This document shows positions 20,174-21,799 of a DNA stretch of 21,799 nt, piece after piece; the first letter of the stretch is position 1; each line of letters begins with the position of its first letter. Origin of the DNA: Acanthaster planci (lineage: Eukaryota; Echinodermata; Asteroidea; Valvatida; Acanthasteridae); assembly GCF_001949145.1 (NCBI RefSeq), contig NW_019091644.1, positions 116,281-138,079 on the forward strand. The letters are read 5' to 3'. The notes under the pieces are model-generated. The model did not search any database and was not told the origin of the DNA. It was given only the letters and a program-made list of their open reading frames with translations. Position numbers and translations under genes: made by a program.

Positions 20174-20616
20174 CGCGTAATGCATACCAGGATGTCGAAA
20201 GCATTATAATGGTTATCGTTGAATACTGTATATATTACGAATTCAATCGCAAATCTTAGCCTATTGCTATCTTCTCGGCCAATTTGGAATACTGTTTAAA
20301 CCAAACTGCCAAAAAATATCTTTGGCTATGTTGGGAATAGTCTGGTGCAGTGGTTGACAAAAACGAAACATAGGCCCAACGTCATTTTTTTAATCAATCT
20401 TTTTAGAGAACGGGAGTAAATTAATCGAACAAAGAGTTCTTTTAAGATTTTGAAAGAATTGGGGCCGATCTTTTAGACATTGTTTTATTTATTTTTGTAT
20501 TTTAGAATGAAATTTAGATAATGTGCGGTTAAATTTCAAGGGGTTATATGGAAATTATTCTTGGCGATCCCGGACCGTCTTAGGTAAGTTTCGACAAAGG
20601 ACGACGTCCAAACTGA
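20174..20616. other. Unassigned AT-rich stretch
   Basis: A consensus-like donor AG|GTAAGT lies at 20582-20589, and a pyrimidine-rich acceptor ends at 20505. The 78 bases between them have stops in all three frames, so they could only be a non-coding exon. Nothing else was recognised. Confidence 0.4.
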
Positions 20617-20757
20617 ATGTGGATGCTGAGCGGCGAAGTGCCGAAACCAGACACCGACGTCACGAACGGCAACAACGGCGCGACTGATCTACCCTATATC
20701 CCCAACTCTTCAAATAACGAGGATTTGCTACAGTACCTATCAACGGGGTCCCACTGA
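20617..20757 (+). CDS. Short candidate ORF (46 aa), unknown product
   Basis: ATG at 20617 follows directly on an in-frame TGA (20614-20616), so this ATG is the only possible start. The frame runs 46 codons to TGA at 20755. G+C is higher and CpG more frequent than in the flanks up to about 20690. The product is acidic, asparagine-rich and soluble-looking, with the stretch PDTDVTNGNNGATDLPYIPN. There is no signal peptide, membrane segment or recognised domain. A strong donor sequence 33 bases upstream could belong to a separate leader exon. It may be an N-terminal exon read through into intron, a small ORF, or chance. Confidence 0.28.
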   Translation: MWMLSGEVPKPDTDVTNGNNGATDLPYIPNSSNNEDLLQYLSTGSH

Positions 20758-21799
20758 TTTTGTACTTGAAGCCTAGGAGACATAGTAGCGTGTACAAACG
20801 TTTCAAAGGCGAAACGTGAGGGTTCGATGCTTAACGAATTTTTACTGGCCCTGCAGGGTAAGCCGTTTCCCCTTTTCACGTTGCTGAACCAGAGAGAATA
20901 CTTTATAGACGTTTCAACTGCAACTAAAGACCATAAAGCAAGTTAATTTTACCACATAGGCTGCTTGGGTCAGAAAAAAAATCTCCCAGGCATTTATACC
21001 AGCATACAACACAGATCATGAGACAGCTACTCTAAATTACTATACAATTCATACGGATAAAAATGCAGAGTCTTAAAATTAAACATAATTATTACAATGA
21101 TTATATAGCCCAATATTGTGTTCACACCAGCACAGGTTTGATTCACGATTTCTGAAGATCATTAGCCCAACTCTACGCCGCTCTAACACTTGTTTAAATG
21201 GGTGATACATTTCGGTTTTTTTTCTGAAATATTGATTCCCCGCCGTGAAAAGCACACCTGTGTCTCGCTAGAACTGAAATGTAATAATTCCATTGTTTCT
21301 CTGTGGAGCATTAGTGCACTGAATTCTCTATTTATACTTCCACTACACGTTACTACAACAAACATACTTGAATGGATGTTTCCGTTAAGTTTTTGTCTGA
21401 AGTGCGCAGCGAATCGACCTTGTCTGAGTAAGTCTGTCTGGACTTGAAACGCAAAAAAAAAAAAAAAAAGAAAAAAAGAAAAAAAGAGAGAGAGCTTGAT
21501 TCGGAAAGAGACATGCAGTGTGCAATCTCTATAAACTACAGCACAAATACACGCTGAGATTGCGACTTGCGCTTCCCAATGTCAGAAGCTCCCGAATACC
21601 GCAGTGAAAATTCACCAAAATATCAAAGTGTGGTAGTTGGAGGTATCCCGACGCATCCGATGGCAGACACCCAAACAGTGTTATTAATGAGATTTGAGCT
21701 GATAATGAGATAATGAGCTTTGACATTTGCTACACAATCCTTGGGAGCAAAGACTTGCCGAGAAGAGGGTAGGGGTGATATTTATCAAGCCTCGGCAAA
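20758..21799. other. Unassigned stretch, no supported gene
   Basis: Short frames on both strands (minus 20694-20879, plus 21190-21447, minus 21529-21726) carry no recognisable motif and overlap each other. The sequence is AT-rich and contains a poly-A and GA simple repeat at 21453-21494. Confidence 0.4.
21453..21494. repeat. Poly-A grading into (GA)n
   Basis: A run of 17 A is followed by A7G-type units and then a short GAGAGAGAG tract. It is simple sequence; it could be an old retroposon tail but no matching body precedes it. Confidence 0.9.

Noticed and set aside
19962-20204. Minus-strand ORF similar to the one at 686-934, suggesting a small gene family
   Set aside because: Both frames translate the family A foldback element; the similarity comes from the shared repeat.
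20506-20583. Internal exon bracketed by a good acceptor (20504-20505) and a consensus donor (20584-20589)
   Set aside because: All three reading frames contain a stop within the 78 bases, so it cannot be an internal coding exon. A non-coding leader exon remains possible.

Overview
The window looks like a piece of a draft animal nuclear genome, probably a marine invertebrate such as a lancelet, hemichordate or mollusc; that taxonomic guess is inference. It carries no bacterial-style gene array, no long ORF with a recognisable domain, and no tRNA, rRNA or CRISPR that I could find. It does carry short non-autonomous DNA transposons, microsatellites, poly-A tracts and a run of 433 N. CpG is not visibly depleted, which also fits an invertebrate. 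I recognise no protein-coding gene by name.

The best-supported content is three families of MITE-like elements, each present twice. Family A (644-811 and 20004-20171) is a 168 bp almost fully palindromic foldback element flanked by TA. Family B (about 3277-3667 and 7116-7437) has the terminal motif TGGGTGCGTTCGATTAGC, a branched palindrome at its left end and a CTTACACGTGTAAG palindrome at its right end; the first copy carries an exact 84 bp internal tandem duplication. Family C (4315-4596 and 14580-14723) has about 27 bp terminal inverted repeats, an interior built from GAGATATCTC-like palindromic units, and exact 6 bp target-site duplications at both copies (ACTTTT and CACGCC).

Layout: 1-641 unassigned; 644-811 family A; 814-3260 unassigned; 3277-3667 family B; 4315-4596 family C; 4603-7115 unassigned; 7116-7437 family B; 7438-9367 unassigned with weak ORFs; 9368-9537 (AC)n and a GT/AC foldback; 10867-10960 a probable repeat remnant; 10978-11173 a CpG-dense stretch ending in a strong splice donor, the best promoter and first-exon candidate; 11829-11878 a perfect hairpin; 12851-13177 a weak ORF; 14580-14723 family C; 16276-16901 an assembly gap whose two flanks repeat each other; 17390-19932 possible 3' end and terminal exon of a minus-strand gene; 20004-20171 family A; 20617-20757 a 46-codon ORF.

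The coding candidates are hypotheses. Open frames of 60-120 codons are expected by chance in 22 kb read in six frames, so length alone says little. The genes cannot be shown to work together. What the window shows clearly is repeated colonisation of a gene-poor region by short palindromic transposons whose transposase source is elsewhere.
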